The notes: generated by a model from the sequence alone, not told the origin. A stretch of 49,036 nucleotides of DNA from Aquimonas sp046318115 (GCA_046318115.1 JBKCVA010000092.1:1-49036); one strand, 5' to 3'; positions 16,995 to 26,210 are shown, counted from the first letter of the stretch. Translations and numbers: made by a program.

Positions 16995-19003
16995 AGACGC
17001 TGACCTCCCGCCTCGGGGAACTGCTGGGCAGCGACGCGGGCGCACGCCCGCGTCTGCCGCTGGCGGTGTTCGCCTGGTGCGCGGCGGCCGGCCTCGCCGG
17101 CCTCCTGCCGCTCGGGCTGCAACTGAGCGGTTGGCTAGGGCCGCTGCTGGTGTTGCTGGCCTTGGCGGGCGCCGGCGCAGGACTGCGCGGCGCCCACATC
17201 CCGGCCTGGCTGCGCTTGTTGCTCACACTGGGCGTGGCCGGCGTGGTGCTCTACGTCTACGGCTTCAAGTTCGGTCGCGACACCGGCGCTGGCCTGCTCG
17301 CGACCATGCTGGCGCTCAAGCTGCTGGAGACCCACACCCTGCGCGATGCGCGCGCCCTTCTGAGCTTCAGCCTGTTCGCCATCATGGCGGCCTTTCTGCA
17401 GGATCAAGGCCCACTGACCCTGCTGCTGGCGCTGCTGTCGGCGCTGCTGATCCTGACCGCGCTCACACGGGTCAGCGAGCTCGAAACCGGCAGCCCTGCC
17501 GAGGCGCCGGGACTTGCGCGCCGACTCCGCGCCAGCGGCCTTCTGATGCTGCTGTCGCTGCCTTTGGCGGCGGTCGGGTTTCTGCTGTTTCCGCGCCTGC
17601 CGCAACCGCTGTGGGGCCTGCCCGACAACGCCGCGGAGGCACGCACCGGGCTGAGCGAGACCATGGCGCCAGGCGACATCAGCGAGCTGTTCATCGACGA
17701 CAGCCCGATTCTCCGCGCCAGCTTTCGCGGCCGCCGGCCGGAGCCGGCCGAGCTCTACTGGCGCGGACCCGTGCTGAGCGACTTCGACGGGCGTGCCTGG
17801 CGGCTGACGAGGTGGTTGCGCGCCGTTGAAGCGCCCGCGGTCGCTGACGGCGCCGAGTGGCTGGACTACGAGCTGGTGCAGGAGCCCACCGACCGTCGCT
17901 GGGTGATGGCGCTCGACGTGCCTGGCGCGCCCTTCGAGCAGAGCCCGACCAACCCGCTGCGCCTGAACCGCGACCGCAGCCTGATTGCGCAGCGTCCGCT
18001 GGGTGAGGTCAGCCGACACCAGTTGCGTTCGGCGCCCTCCGCCGCCTTCGATGCAGCACTGCCGCGCGCGCTGCGTCAGCAGTACGTGTCCCTGCCCTCC
18101 GACTTCAACCCGCGCACCGCCGAGCTGGTCGCGGGCTGGAGGGCGATGGGCTTGGACGAGGCCCAGCTGGTGCAGGAGGCGCTCGGCCGCTTCAACCGCG
18201 AGTTCACCTATTCATTGGCACCGCCGCCGCTGGGCCGCAACAGCGTCGATGAGTTCCTCTTCGAGACGCGCGAGGGCTTCTGCGAGCACTTTGCCTCGGC
18301 CTTCACCGTGATGATGCGGATGGCCGGCATCCCGGCACGTGTAGTCACCGGCTACCACGGCGGCTTCTACAACCCGCTGGGGGACTACGTGGTGGTTCGC
18401 CAGTCCGACGCGCACGCCTGGAGCGAGATCTGGCTGCAAGGTCGCGGTTGGGTGCGGGTGGACCCCACGGCCGCGGTCGCGCCTGAGCGGATCCTCGACG
18501 AGGGTGGACTCGCCAGCCGAGAGCGCGGACGCTTCGATGGGCTGGGCGCCCTCCTCGACGCCGCCGACTGGCTGCGCCACGGATGGAACACGCTGGTGTT
18601 GGGCTTCAACGCCGCGCGCCAGCAAAGCCTGCTGCTCAGCTTCGGGATCGATGCAGGCGACTGGCGGGAAGTCGGGTTGGCGCTCGCCGCCGCCTTCGGC
18701 CTGGCGCTGGCGCTCACGCTCTGGCTGGTGCTGCGCGGCGGCCCGCGCAGTGCCGACCCGCTGGTGGCCGCATGGCTGCTGTTCTGTCGCCGGCTCGCAA
18801 AGCAGGGCCTCGAGCGCGCGGCCGACGAACCGCCGCTCAGCTTCGGGAGGCGCGCTGCGGCGGCACTGCCGGAGCAGTCCGCGGAACTGCTCGAACTCAG
18901 TGAGGATTACAGTGCCCAGCGCTACGCTGGCGAGGCCGATGACGCCCGGCGCGCCCGCCTGATCCGCGCGCTGCGCGCCTTCCGTCCGCGACGCCATCGA
19001 TAA
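16991..19003 (+). CDS. TgpA-like membrane transglutaminase
   Basis: 670 residues. Several N-terminal membrane helices (about 15-190) precede a periplasmic transglutaminase-like domain with a complete Cys-His-Asp triad: C431 in EGFCEHFASAF, H475 in SDAHAWSEIW and D491 in WVRVDPTAAVAPE. One further membrane helix (about 560-582, ALAAAFGLALALTLWLVL) is followed by a DUF4129-like cytoplasmic tail. This is the layout of P. aeruginosa TgpA, which is required for viability; its substrate is not established. The GTG start overlaps the DUF58 stop. Confidence 0.9.
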   Translation: MKTLTSRLGELLGSDAGARPRLPLAVFAWCAAAGLAGLLPLGLQLSGWLGPLLVLLALAGAGAGLRGAHIPAWLRLLLTLGVAGVVLYVYGFKFGRDTGAGLLATMLALKLLETHTLRDARALLSFSLFAIMAAFLQDQGPLTLLLALLSALLILTALTRVSELETGSPAEAPGLARRLRASGLLMLLSLPLAAVGFLLFPRLPQPLWGLPDNAAEARTGLSETMAPGDISELFIDDSPILRASFRGRRPEPAELYWRGPVLSDFDGRAWRLTRWLRAVEAPAVADGAEWLDYELVQEPTDRRWVMALDVPGAPFEQSPTNPLRLNRDRSLIAQRPLGEVSRHQLRSAPSAAFDAALPRALRQQYVSLPSDFNPRTAELVAGWRAMGLDEAQLVQEALGRFNREFTYSLAPPPLGRNSVDEFLFETREGFCEHFASAFTVMMRMAGIPARVVTGYHGGFYNPLGDYVVVRQSDAHAWSEIWLQGRGWVRVDPTAAVAPERILDEGGLASRERGRFDGLGALLDAADWLRHGWNTLVLGFNAARQQSLLLSFGIDAGDWREVGLALAAAFGLALALTLWLVLRGGPRSADPLVAAWLLFCRRLAKQGLERAADEPPLSFGRRAAAALPEQSAELLELSEDYSAQRYAGEADDARRARLIRALRAFRPRRHR

Positions 19004-19042
19004 GTCGTCTGCCCTTCTCTCCACACCGACAGGAGCCGAGCC

Positions 19043-19555
19043 ATGAGTCCACGCTTTCGCTTGTTACCCATCGCCCTTGTCACGCTCGCGCTGGGCGCCT
19101 GCGCCTCGGCGCCCAAGCCCATCCGCGGCGAGTTCAGCCCCCTGAGCCCGGAGCAGGCCAGCCAACAGGGCACGCCCGGCGCCAGCGTGCGCTGGGGCGG
19201 CAGCCTCATCGCCGTCGAGCCCGAGAGCAGCCGCACCTGCTTTACCGTGCTTTCGAGGCCGTTGCGCTCGGACGGCAAGCCCCAGCTGAAGCGCGAGGTA
19301 ACCGACGGCCGCTTCATTGCCTGCCGCAGCGGCTTCTACGACCCCGCGCTGTTCGCGGAAGGCCGCGATGTCACCTTCACCGGCCAGATCGGCGGCTTCG
19401 AACGGCGCGCTGTCGGCAGCTACGAGTTCAACTACCCGCGACTCGACGCCGACGTGGTCTACCTGTGGGAGGAGCGCGAAGAGCGCATCGACCCGCGCCA
19501 CGCCTATCCCTACCGTTCGCCTTTCTGGGGCCCGTGGTGGCGGCCCTTCTGGTGA
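19043..19555 (+). CDS. Slp family outer-membrane lipoprotein
   Basis: 170 residues. A lipoprotein signal peptide ends at a good lipobox (LALGACAS, acylated Cys at 20). The mature part has the Slp pattern: VRWGGSLIAVEPESSRTCFTV, a FIACRSGFYDPALFAEGRDVTFTG block, and an acidic Tyr-containing stretch near the end (VVYLWEEREERIDPRHAYPY). The C-terminus is Trp/Pro/Phe rich (PFWGPWWRPFW). E. coli Slp is a starvation-inducible outer-membrane lipoprotein of unclear function. It follows the transglutaminase by 39 bases, may be co-transcribed with it, and is closed by a strong bidirectional terminator. GGAG lies before the ATG. Confidence 0.88.
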   Translation: MSPRFRLLPIALVTLALGACASAPKPIRGEFSPLSPEQASQQGTPGASVRWGGSLIAVEPESSRTCFTVLSRPLRSDGKPQLKREVTDGRFIACRSGFYDPALFAEGRDVTFTGQIGGFERRAVGSYEFNYPRLDADVVYLWEEREERIDPRHAYPYRSPFWGPWWRPFW

Positions 19556-19577
19556 GAACCCGCGGGCGCTGAAAACG

Positions 19578-19604
19578 AAAACCCCGGCTTCACGCCGGGG
19601 TTTT
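19578..19604. terminator. Bidirectional Rho-independent terminator between slp-like gene and folE2
   Basis: ACCCCGGC and GCCGGGGT form the core of a perfect stem, extended by A:T pairs, with loop TTCAC. AAAA precedes it and TTTT follows, so it works in both directions. The convergent genes end 22 bases and 19 bases away. Confidence 0.92.
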
Positions 19605-19623
19605 CATTGGGGCCTGACTGCAG

Positions 19624-20610
19624 TCAATGGTGGTCGGAGAGCCGAGCGATCCAGTCGAGGCCGCTGGCGTAGCCGCCGGGCACGCCCTTCACCGCCACCG
19701 CCACCGCATTGTGCGGATGCAGACTTTCATAATGCGAGGCGCGCACCCAGAAATCGGCGATGCGCTCGTCAGCGTTCAAAGCGGCCTGCATGCGACGCGC
19801 GGCGTCCTCGCAGAACATCAGGTTCTCGCCGTTCAGCAGCGCGAAGGCCTGCTCGTCCTCGCGCTTCACCGCAGACTGCACCGGGGTCTTCAGCGCACCC
19901 TCGACGCGATCGATCACGTCGATGATCGGGAAGTTGGCAAATGACGGCAGCAGGCGCACGCGAACCTCGGCCGTGGAACGCTGGCTGTGCGGCGTGGCGC
20001 GGATGCCGCGCTCCGTGCCCAGCCACGCCAGGACGGACTCACGGTCAATGCCCGCGCCGGACGGGAAGTCGGTCTGGAATTGCTCCTGGATGAGCTGCCG
20101 CGCCAGCGCCGCCGAACAGGGGCAGGTGCTGGAATACGGAATCTGCACCGACAGCTCGACCTGGAACTGGCCGTGCTCCATCAGGCCGGTGATCACGCAG
20201 GGATAGCTCTTCCAGCCGGAGTTGTCGCTCTTCAGGGCGCGTCGGCGCACCAGATGCTCGAACTCGACGCGCACGAACGCACGGTCGGACAGCTCCGCAT
20301 GCGACTCGAGGAAGTCCTTCAGCAGTCGGCGCAGGCTGGTCGGTGAGAGCGCCTCGTTCGACAGGGTCTTGTCGACGTGCAGGTACAGACGCGACATATG
20401 GATGCCGCGCACGTCCGGGCGCTTCAAGTTGACGAAAGCGGTGACGCGCGCGCCCGAGGTGACCGTCTGCCCTTCGGCGTTGGCCACGCTCACCGGCACT
20501 TCGATCTGCCCCATGCCCACCCAGTCGAGCACGCCGGCAACGGCGGGCTTGGCTTCGGAGGCGATGTCGGGCATTGCGCGCACGGCGTTGTCGGCAATGG
20601 GTGGGGACAC
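19624..20610 (-). CDS. folE2: GTP cyclohydrolase FolE2 (type IB)
   Basis: Converts GTP to 7,8-dihydroneopterin triphosphate, the first step of folate synthesis. It is the metal-promiscuous alternative to FolE, often used when zinc is scarce. 328 residues from the start chosen. Key features are WVGMGQIEVPV, GIHMSRLYLHVD, the catalytic-site motif SSTCPCSAALARQL, RATPHSQRSTAEVRVR, and the C-terminal FCEDAARRMQ plus SHYESLHPHNAVA. Upstream in-frame ATGs add 8-14 residues. I prefer GTG because GAGGAG sits 6 bases before it. Its products feed the same pathway as the pabB-pabC pair in this window. Confidence 0.93.
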   Translation of the reverse strand: MSPPIADNAVRAMPDIASEAKPAVAGVLDWVGMGQIEVPVSVANAEGQTVTSGARVTAFVNLKRPDVRGIHMSRLYLHVDKTLSNEALSPTSLRRLLKDFLESHAELSDRAFVRVEFEHLVRRRALKSDNSGWKSYPCVITGLMEHGQFQVELSVQIPYSSTCPCSAALARQLIQEQFQTDFPSGAGIDRESVLAWLGTERGIRATPHSQRSTAEVRVRLLPSFANFPIIDVIDRVEGALKTPVQSAVKREDEQAFALLNGENLMFCEDAARRMQAALNADERIADFWVRASHYESLHPHNAVAVAVKGVPGGYASGLDWIARLSDHH

Positions 20611-20834
20611 GGGTGTCTCCTCGTAATCGGTCATGGGATGGGCCGGCTGCACCTTAGGTGGGGGGCTGTCGCCTTCACGTCAAGCCTTCACGATCGTGCA
20701 TGCACATTTGCTGCGGACCCGAAGGCACCACGGCGCCGGGCAGAGTCGGCGTTCCAGGGACTGCGCGGGACTATACCGGCAACGCGCCGAGCGCTCTTGC
20801 ACACAGGTGGCAACACTGTGTCCCGCACAGTGCC

Positions 20835-21635
20835 TCAGCCGGGCAGCGGCGCGCTGCCGCGGGCCGCCCGCCACAGCGCCAGCATCAGGCCGAAGCCGCG
20901 CGGCGGCGCCGGCTCGCCGTGGCGCATCAATCGGTTCAACTGCCAGCCCAGCACTGCCGACTGCAGCGCTCGCGGGCGCGCGTTTCGCAGACGCGCAACG
21001 GGCTGCAGGGCATGCAGTTCGGCCGCGAAATCACGAGCGAAGGCCTTGCGCTGCTCGCGCTTTTCGGGCTCGGCCAGATGCGCGGGCGCCAGCCCGTGCC
21101 GGGCGAGCAGGTTGCGTGGCAAACGCGCCTGCGCGTGGTGGCCGATCGCCGCGCGCTGCTGCCGGCGCAGCAGCAGCTCGATCGCGATCACCGACTCCGC
21201 GCTGTCTCCGCCGAACAGGGCGCGCTCCAGCTGATCCACACGGCTGGCCAAGGGACGCAGCGCCGCCAGCGCCTGCGCGACCGAGCCCGGCGCCAGTTCA
21301 CGCTCCACCAGATCCAGCGCCGCATGCGGCAGACCGCGCCAGAGCGCGGCATCGGCCGCGCGTGCCGCCGGCAGGTCGAAGAAGGCCTGCACCAGCGGGT
21401 GACGCCCCTCGCCGCGCGCTCCGCGCTCCAGCTCCTCCGCCCACCAGCCCAGCTTGGTCTGGGCGATGAAGGGCTCGGAGAGCTCGAAGCAGGCCTCTTC
21501 GATCTCGTCCTGCAGCGCGTACCAGAGCGCCATGCGATCGCGCTGCGCGGCCGGCAGGAAGATCATCTGCAGGGCCAGTTCGGGACGACGCGACTCCAGC
21601 TTCTGGATCTGCGCCTGAAGGCTGGCCTCACTCAT
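20835..21635 (-). CDS. Squalene/phytoene synthase-like protein with degenerate metal-binding motifs
   Basis: 266 residues with the helical head-to-head prenyl synthase fold. ALWYALQDEIEEACFE (about 36-51) corresponds to the first Asp-rich region and LGWWAEELERGARGEGRHP to the conserved Trp/HP region. The first motif reads DEIEE, and the second, where DxxxD is expected, reads ERALFGGDS. The usual pair of Asp-rich magnesium sites is therefore not intact. This resembles the NDUFAF6-like branch more than active squalene or phytoene synthases, so prenyl synthesis is doubtful. The start overlaps the mupP stop (ATGA), coupling it to mupP and ubiG. Confidence 0.75.
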   Translation of the reverse strand: MSEASLQAQIQKLESRRPELALQMIFLPAAQRDRMALWYALQDEIEEACFELSEPFIAQTKLGWWAEELERGARGEGRHPLVQAFFDLPAARAADAALWRGLPHAALDLVERELAPGSVAQALAALRPLASRVDQLERALFGGDSAESVIAIELLLRRQQRAAIGHHAQARLPRNLLARHGLAPAHLAEPEKREQRKAFARDFAAELHALQPVARLRNARPRALQSAVLGWQLNRLMRHGEPAPPRGFGLMLALWRAARGSAPLPG

Positions 21636-22300
21636 GCCGCGGGCTCGCGCAGGAGGGGCTCATCCAACAGATGCAGCGGCGCGCTGATCACCCGCTGCGC
21701 ACCCCAGGCCGCAGGCGGATGTGCCGGGTCGAAGTAGCCCCAGTCGACGGCGATGCCGCGCAGCCCGGCCGCGTGCGCGGCTTCGACGTCGCGCGGGTCA
21801 TCGCCGAGGTACAGGCTGGCGGCCGGCGCGGCTTCGATGCGCCGGCAGGCTTCCAGCAGCGGCAGAGGATGCGGCTTGCGCTGCGGCAGGCTGTCGCCGC
21901 CGATCAGCACCGCGCAGCGCGGCAGCAGGCCCAGCGCCTCGCAGAGCGGACGCGCCAGCCCCTCGGCCTTGTTGGTGACGATGCCCCAGCGCAGGCCCTG
22001 GGCCTCGATCGCATCGAGCAGGCTCTCGACGCCGGGGAACAGCCGCGAATGCGCGGCCACGGCGTCGGCATAGACACTCAGAAACTCGGCAAGCGTGGCC
22101 TCGTCCTCGGGCGCAAAGCCCGGCAGCGAAGCGCCCAGCATGGCGCGCGCACCGCGCGAGACGAAAGGCCGGAACGGCGCCATCGCGATGTCATCCAAGC
22201 CGCGCCGCGCGCGCAGCACATTCGCCGCATGCAGCAGATCGGCAGCGCTGTCGACCAGGGTGCCGTCGAGATCGAACAGCACCGCCCCACGCTCAGCCAC
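21632..22300 (-). CDS. mupP: HAD phosphatase, probably N-acetylmuramic acid 6-phosphate phosphatase MupP (or phosphoglycolate phosphatase)
   Basis: 222 residues from a GTG start. HAD motif I is LFDLDGTLVDSAAD, motif II lies in GIVTNKAEG, motif III contains KPHPLPLLEA, and motif IV is YLGDDPRDVEAA. The cap is the small helical type of the Gph family. In Pseudomonas the gene next to ubiG is mupP, which acts in peptidoglycan recycling, so the neighbourhood favours MupP over Gph. Sequence alone does not separate them. The GTG (GGAGG 6 bases upstream) was preferred to a GTG 24 bases earlier, which has no Shine-Dalgarno. It overlaps the ubiG end by 8 bases. Confidence 0.83.
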   Translation of the reverse strand: MAERGAVLFDLDGTLVDSAADLLHAANVLRARRGLDDIAMAPFRPFVSRGARAMLGASLPGFAPEDEATLAEFLSVYADAVAAHSRLFPGVESLLDAIEAQGLRWGIVTNKAEGLARPLCEALGLLPRCAVLIGGDSLPQRKPHPLPLLEACRRIEAAPAASLYLGDDPRDVEAAHAAGLRGIAVDWGYFDPAHPPAAWGAQRVISAPLHLLDEPLLREPAA

Positions 22301-23036
22301 GTCCGGCCTCCGGCTTGACTGCACAGGCGAGGTAGTTGACCTGGGTGTGCCCCCCCACCGTCGCCGAACGCGTCAGCGGGTTGTAGTGCAGGCCGCTGAC
22401 GTCCTCCAGCTCCAGCCCGGCGCCGCGAATCGCGCCAGCCAGCTCGGAGGGGCGGATGAACTGGGCGTAGCGGTGGGTGCCGCGCGGCAGCAGGCGCATC
22501 ACGTACTCGGCACCGACGATGGCGAGCCCGAAGGCCGCGGGCGTGCGGTTCAAGGTCGACAGGAACAGCCGGCCGCCGGGCTTCAGCAGGCGCGCGCAGG
22601 CCTCGACGACCGAGGCCGGGTCGGGGACGTGTTCGAGCATCTCCATGCAGGTGATGGCGTCAAAGCGCGCAGGGCACTCTTCCGCCAGCGACTCGACCGA
22701 CTGCTCGCGGTAGTCGACCTTCAGGCCGGATTCGTACAGGTGCAGGCGCGCCGCCTCCAACACCTCGGGCGACAGATCCAGGGCGGTGACGCGGGCGCCA
22801 CGCGCGGCCAGGGCTTCGGACAGCAGGCCGCCGCCGCAGCCGACGTCCAGCACCTCGGCGCCGTCGAGCTTCACGCGCTCGGCCACATAGCCCAGGCGCG
22901 CGGGATTGAGGTCGTGCAGCGGGCGGGCCTCGCCGTTCGGGTCCCACCAGCGCGCGGCCAGCTGACCGAAGCGCGCGAGTTCGGCGGGGTCTACGTTCTC
23001 GCGGCGCGAGCCTTGATTCACAGCAGGGAGGTTCAT
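22293..23036 (-). CDS. ubiG: Ubiquinone biosynthesis O-methyltransferase
   Basis: S-adenosylmethionine-dependent methyltransferase for both O-methylation steps of ubiquinone synthesis; 247 residues. The N-terminus NVDPAELARFGQLAARWWDP and the LHDLNPARLGY segment are UbiG-specific. The SAM loop is VLDVGCGGGLLSEALA (about 63-78). EMLEHVPDP and STLNRTPAAFGLAIVGAEY follow. GGAG lies 6 bases before the ATG; an in-frame extension of 32 residues upstream looks noncoding. Confidence 0.95.
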   Translation of the reverse strand: MNLPAVNQGSRRENVDPAELARFGQLAARWWDPNGEARPLHDLNPARLGYVAERVKLDGAEVLDVGCGGGLLSEALAARGARVTALDLSPEVLEAARLHLYESGLKVDYREQSVESLAEECPARFDAITCMEMLEHVPDPASVVEACARLLKPGGRLFLSTLNRTPAAFGLAIVGAEYVMRLLPRGTHRYAQFIRPSELAGAIRGAGLELEDVSGLHYNPLTRSATVGGHTQVNYLACAVKPEAGRG

Positions 23037-23106
23037 CGGTGACTCCAATGCGCAGAGGGACTCCACTACGCGAGGTTCTTCAAGGGCTGGGCTGCGACCC
23101 GCCCGC

Positions 23107-24435
23107 TCAGTGGCGGCGCGGTATGCCGGCAATCCGCGTGCGCCATTCGGCCACGCGCGCCATCAAGGCTTCGAGATCGACATCGACCAGCTGGCGATCA
23201 CGCAGGCGCGCGCGACCGTTGATCCAGACATCGCTGACCTGATGGCGCGCGCCGGCGTACACCAGCTGCGAGATCACGTTGTAGAAGGGCTGCGACTCGG
23301 GCTGATCCAGATCGACCAGCACGAGGTCCGCGGCCTTGCCGGGCTCGATCGAACCGATCGTCTCTTCCATGCCCATCGCCCGGGCGCTGCCCAGGGTGGC
23401 CATGCGCAGGGCGCTGGGCGCATCGAGGGCGGCCGCGTCCATGGCCACGCCCTTGGCCAGCAGCGCGGCGGTGCGCATCTCGCCGAACATGTCGAGATCG
23501 TTGTTGCTGGCGCAGCCGTCGGTGCCGAGTGCGATGTTGGCGCCGGCGCGGCGCAGGGCCTCGATCGGGCAGAAGCCCGAGGCCAGCTTGAGGTTGGATT
23601 CCGGACAATGGCCGATCGACACGCCGTTGGCCGCGCACAGCTCGATTTCGGCGGGCGTGAGCTGGGTCATGTGGATGGCCAGCAGCTGCGAGTTCACGAG
23701 GCCCAGGCGCTGCAGCCGAGCCAGCGGGCGCTGGCCGTACTGCTTCAGCGAGTCTTCAACCTCCTGCGCAGTCTCATGCACGTGGCAGTGCACGACGAGG
23801 CCCATCTGGTCGGCGAGCAGGCGGATGCGTTCGAAGCTCGCGTCCTTCACCGTGTAGGGCGCATGCGGCACGAAGGCGGTGTTGACCAGGGCGTCGCCGC
23901 GCAGGGCGTCGTGCAGTTCGAGCGCCTTGTCGAAGTACTCGTCGTCCGAGGCCGCCCAGGCGGTGGGGAAGTCGATCACCGGCAATCCGACGCAGGCGCG
24001 GAAGCCCATGCGCCGGTAGGTCGCCGCCGCCGCGTCGGGGAAGAAGTAGTTCTCGTTGCAGGTGGTGGTGCCGCCGCGCAGCATCTCGACCACCGCCAGC
24101 TCGACACCACAGCCGACGAATTCGCGGCCGATCACGGCGCCTTCGACCGGCCAGATGTGCTCGTTCAGCCAGGTCATCAGCGGCAGGTCGTCGGCCAAGC
24201 CGCGCATCAGAGTCATGGGGTTGTGCACATGCACGTTGACCAGACCCGGGATCAGCGCGGCCTTGGGCCGGCTGACGGTCGCGCGCGGCGCGTAGCGCGC
24301 ACGGGCCTCGGCGATCGGCAGCAGCTCGACGATGCGGCCGGCATCGACAGCGACGGCGTGCTGCTCCAGCACCACCGCGTGCGGCTCGACCGGGACCACC
24401 CAGCCGGCCTCGATCAGCAGATCGATCTCACGCAT
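23107..24435 (-). CDS. mtaD: 5-methylthioadenosine / S-adenosylhomocysteine deaminase (TRZ/ATZ amidohydrolase)
   Basis: Metal-dependent amidohydrolase expected to deaminate methylthioadenosine or S-adenosylhomocysteine; 442 residues. Metal ligands are H69 and H71 (NVHVHNPMTLMRG), a His in VVHCHVHETAQE, another near AIHMTQLTPAE, and an Asp in LGTDGCASNNDLDMFGEMR. The C-terminal composite beta domain is present (GKAADLVLVDLD, SDVWINGRARLRD). The second ATG was chosen because GGAGG is 10 bases before it but only one base before the first. Placement beside ubiG, whose reaction yields S-adenosylhomocysteine, fits a role in clearing that by-product. The exact substrate is inferred. Confidence 0.86.
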   Translation of the reverse strand: MREIDLLIEAGWVVPVEPHAVVLEQHAVAVDAGRIVELLPIAEARARYAPRATVSRPKAALIPGLVNVHVHNPMTLMRGLADDLPLMTWLNEHIWPVEGAVIGREFVGCGVELAVVEMLRGGTTTCNENYFFPDAAAATYRRMGFRACVGLPVIDFPTAWAASDDEYFDKALELHDALRGDALVNTAFVPHAPYTVKDASFERIRLLADQMGLVVHCHVHETAQEVEDSLKQYGQRPLARLQRLGLVNSQLLAIHMTQLTPAEIELCAANGVSIGHCPESNLKLASGFCPIEALRRAGANIALGTDGCASNNDLDMFGEMRTAALLAKGVAMDAAALDAPSALRMATLGSARAMGMEETIGSIEPGKAADLVLVDLDQPESQPFYNVISQLVYAGARHQVSDVWINGRARLRDRQLVDVDLEALMARVAEWRTRIAGIPRRH

Positions 24436-24477
24436 GCACTCCATGCCTCCCTTGTGGTTTCCGGTCGCCGAATAGCA

Positions 24478-24502
24478 CCGACCCGGCGCAGGGCCGGGTC
24501 GG
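24478..24502 (-). terminator. Stem-loop after efp
   Basis: CCGACCCGGC pairs perfectly with GCCGGGTCGG around a 5-base loop, 6 bases after the efp stop on the minus strand. The following bases (TGCTATTC) lack a T run, so it may be a weak or Rho-assisted terminator separating efp from mtaD. Confidence 0.6.
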
Positions 24503-24508
24503 AGGGGT

Positions 24509-25075
24509 TCACTTGACTCGGCTGACGTATTCGCCGCTTCGGGTGTCGCAGCGGATCACCTCGCCGTTCTCGATGAACAGGGGCACGCGCACCACCGCGC
24601 CGGTTTCGAGCTTGGCGGGCTTGCCGCCACCCGAGGCGGTGTCGCCACGCACGCCGGGATCGGTCTCGACGATCTGCAGCTCGACGAAGTTAGGCGGCGC
24701 CACCGACAGCGGCGCGCCATTCCACAGCGTCATCACGCACATCTCCTCGCCCTTCAGCCACTTCGCGGCGTCGCCCATGGCGGTGGCGTCAGCGCTGAAC
24801 TGCTCGAAGCTGTCGGGCTGCATGAAGTTCCAGAATTCGCCGTCGCTGTACAGGTACTGCATGTCGGTATCGACCACGTCGGCGCCTTCGACCGTCTCGT
24901 TGGCTTTCAGGGTCTTTTCGGTGGTGCGGCCGTTCTTCAGGTTGCGCACGCGGATGCGGGTGAAGGCCTGGCCCTTTCCCGGCTTGATGAACTCGGCCTC
25001 GACAATGACGTAGGGGTCGCTGTCCAGGATGATCTTGAGTCCGTTCTTGACGTCGTTCAGACCGTAGGTGGCCAT
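24509..25075 (-). CDS. efp: Elongation factor P
   Basis: Relieves ribosome stalling at polyproline; 188 residues, three beta-barrel domains. The tip residue is Lys34 (FIKPGKGQAF), the residue beta-lysylated by EpmA with EpmB. This type differs from the Arg32 rhamnosylated type. The closing motif GEVIRCDTRSGEYVSRVK is typical. GGAG lies 5 bases before the ATG. The divergent neighbour is epmB, matching the modification type. No epmA is in the window. Confidence 0.97.
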   Translation of the reverse strand: MATYGLNDVKNGLKIILDSDPYVIVEAEFIKPGKGQAFTRIRVRNLKNGRTTEKTLKANETVEGADVVDTDMQYLYSDGEFWNFMQPDSFEQFSADATAMGDAAKWLKGEEMCVMTLWNGAPLSVAPPNFVELQIVETDPGVRGDTASGGGKPAKLETGAVVRVPLFIENGEVIRCDTRSGEYVSRVK

Positions 25076-25169
25076 GCGTGCTCCGGAGTAATGAAGTTCG
25101 AGCCGCGGGCTGCGGCTAAACTGTCGGGTTTTCGGTGATCGCCGGCGAACCGCCGGCCAAAGAGGCGAA

Positions 25170-26210
25170 ATGATAAGCGCAAATCCCCGGATCGCGCAGC
25201 CCGCCGCGGCCGCGGGCGTGTCCAGCGACTGGCGCCAATTGTGGCGCGAAGCGGTCACCGAGCCCTCGGAACTGCTGCAGCTGCTGGGCCTGGAAGCACT
25301 TGCCGAACGCCTGCCGGCGAATGCGGCCGGTTTTCCGCTGCGGGTGCCGCGCGGCTTCGTCGCGCGCATGCGCCACGGTGACCCGACCGACCCCTTGTTG
25401 CGCCAGGTGCTGCCGCTGGATCTGGAAACGCTCGCGGTCGAAGGTTTCGGCTTCGATGCCGTCGGCGACGGCGCCGCCCGCAGCGGTCGGGGCGTACTGC
25501 AGAAATACCAGGGGCGCGCCCTGCTGGTCGCCACCGGCAGCTGCGCCGTGCACTGCCGCTACTGCTTCCGCCGGCACTACCCCTATGGCGAAGACAACGC
25601 TGCCGCCAATGCGTGGCAGGCGGCGCTGCAGGCGATCGAGGCCGACCCCAGCGTGGACGAAGTGATCCTGAGCGGCGGCGATCCGCTGTCGCTGTCCACC
25701 GCCAAGCTGCGCGAGCTGGGCGAGCGTCTGCTGGCCCTGCCGCAGGTGCGCCGCCTACGCCTTCACAGCCGCCTGCCAGTGGTGCTGCCCGAACGGGTCG
25801 ATGCCGATCTGCTCGATTGGCTCACAGCCTTGCCCCTCCAGAAAGTGATGGTCATTCACGCCAACCACGCGCGCGAGTTCGATGCCTCGGTGGCAAAGGC
25901 CCTGGCCAGCCTGCGCGGGGCCAGCCTGACGGTGCTCAACCAGGCGGTACTCCTGCGCGGCATCAACGACTCGGTCGAGGCCCAGGCTGAACTGGCCGAG
26001 GCCAGCTTCGCCGCCGGCGCCCTGCCCTACTACCTGCACCAGCTCGACCGCGTCGCCGGCGCTGCCCACTTCGAGGTCCCAGAAGCGGAGGCGCTGGCAC
26101 TCGAGGCCGCACTGCGGGCGCGGCTGCCCGGGTATCTGGTGCCCAAGCTGGTGCGCGAAGTGCCTGGCGCGACCAGCAAACTGCCGCTGGCGTTCACGAC
26201 CGGAACGTGA
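25170..26210 (+). CDS. epmB: EF-P (R)-beta-lysylation protein EpmB, radical SAM lysine 2,3-aminomutase
   Basis: Isomerises lysine to (R)-beta-lysine, the donor used to modify EF-P Lys34; 346 residues. The radical-SAM cluster is C125-x3-C129-x2-C132 (GSCAVHCRYCFRRHYPY). SGGDPLSLS, LRLHSRLPVVLPERV and NQAVLLRGINDS are the aminomutase hallmarks, and the PLP Lys lies in PGATSKLPL near the C-terminus. The length fits EpmB, which lacks the longer C-terminus of catabolic KamA. AGAGG precedes the ATG. The divergent efp supports the call strongly. Confidence 0.94.
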   Translation: MISANPRIAQPAAAAGVSSDWRQLWREAVTEPSELLQLLGLEALAERLPANAAGFPLRVPRGFVARMRHGDPTDPLLRQVLPLDLETLAVEGFGFDAVGDGAARSGRGVLQKYQGRALLVATGSCAVHCRYCFRRHYPYGEDNAAANAWQAALQAIEADPSVDEVILSGGDPLSLSTAKLRELGERLLALPQVRRLRLHSRLPVVLPERVDADLLDWLTALPLQKVMVIHANHAREFDASVAKALASLRGASLTVLNQAVLLRGINDSVEAQAELAEASFAAGALPYYLHQLDRVAGAAHFEVPEAEALALEAALRARLPGYLVPKLVREVPGATSKLPLAFTTGT

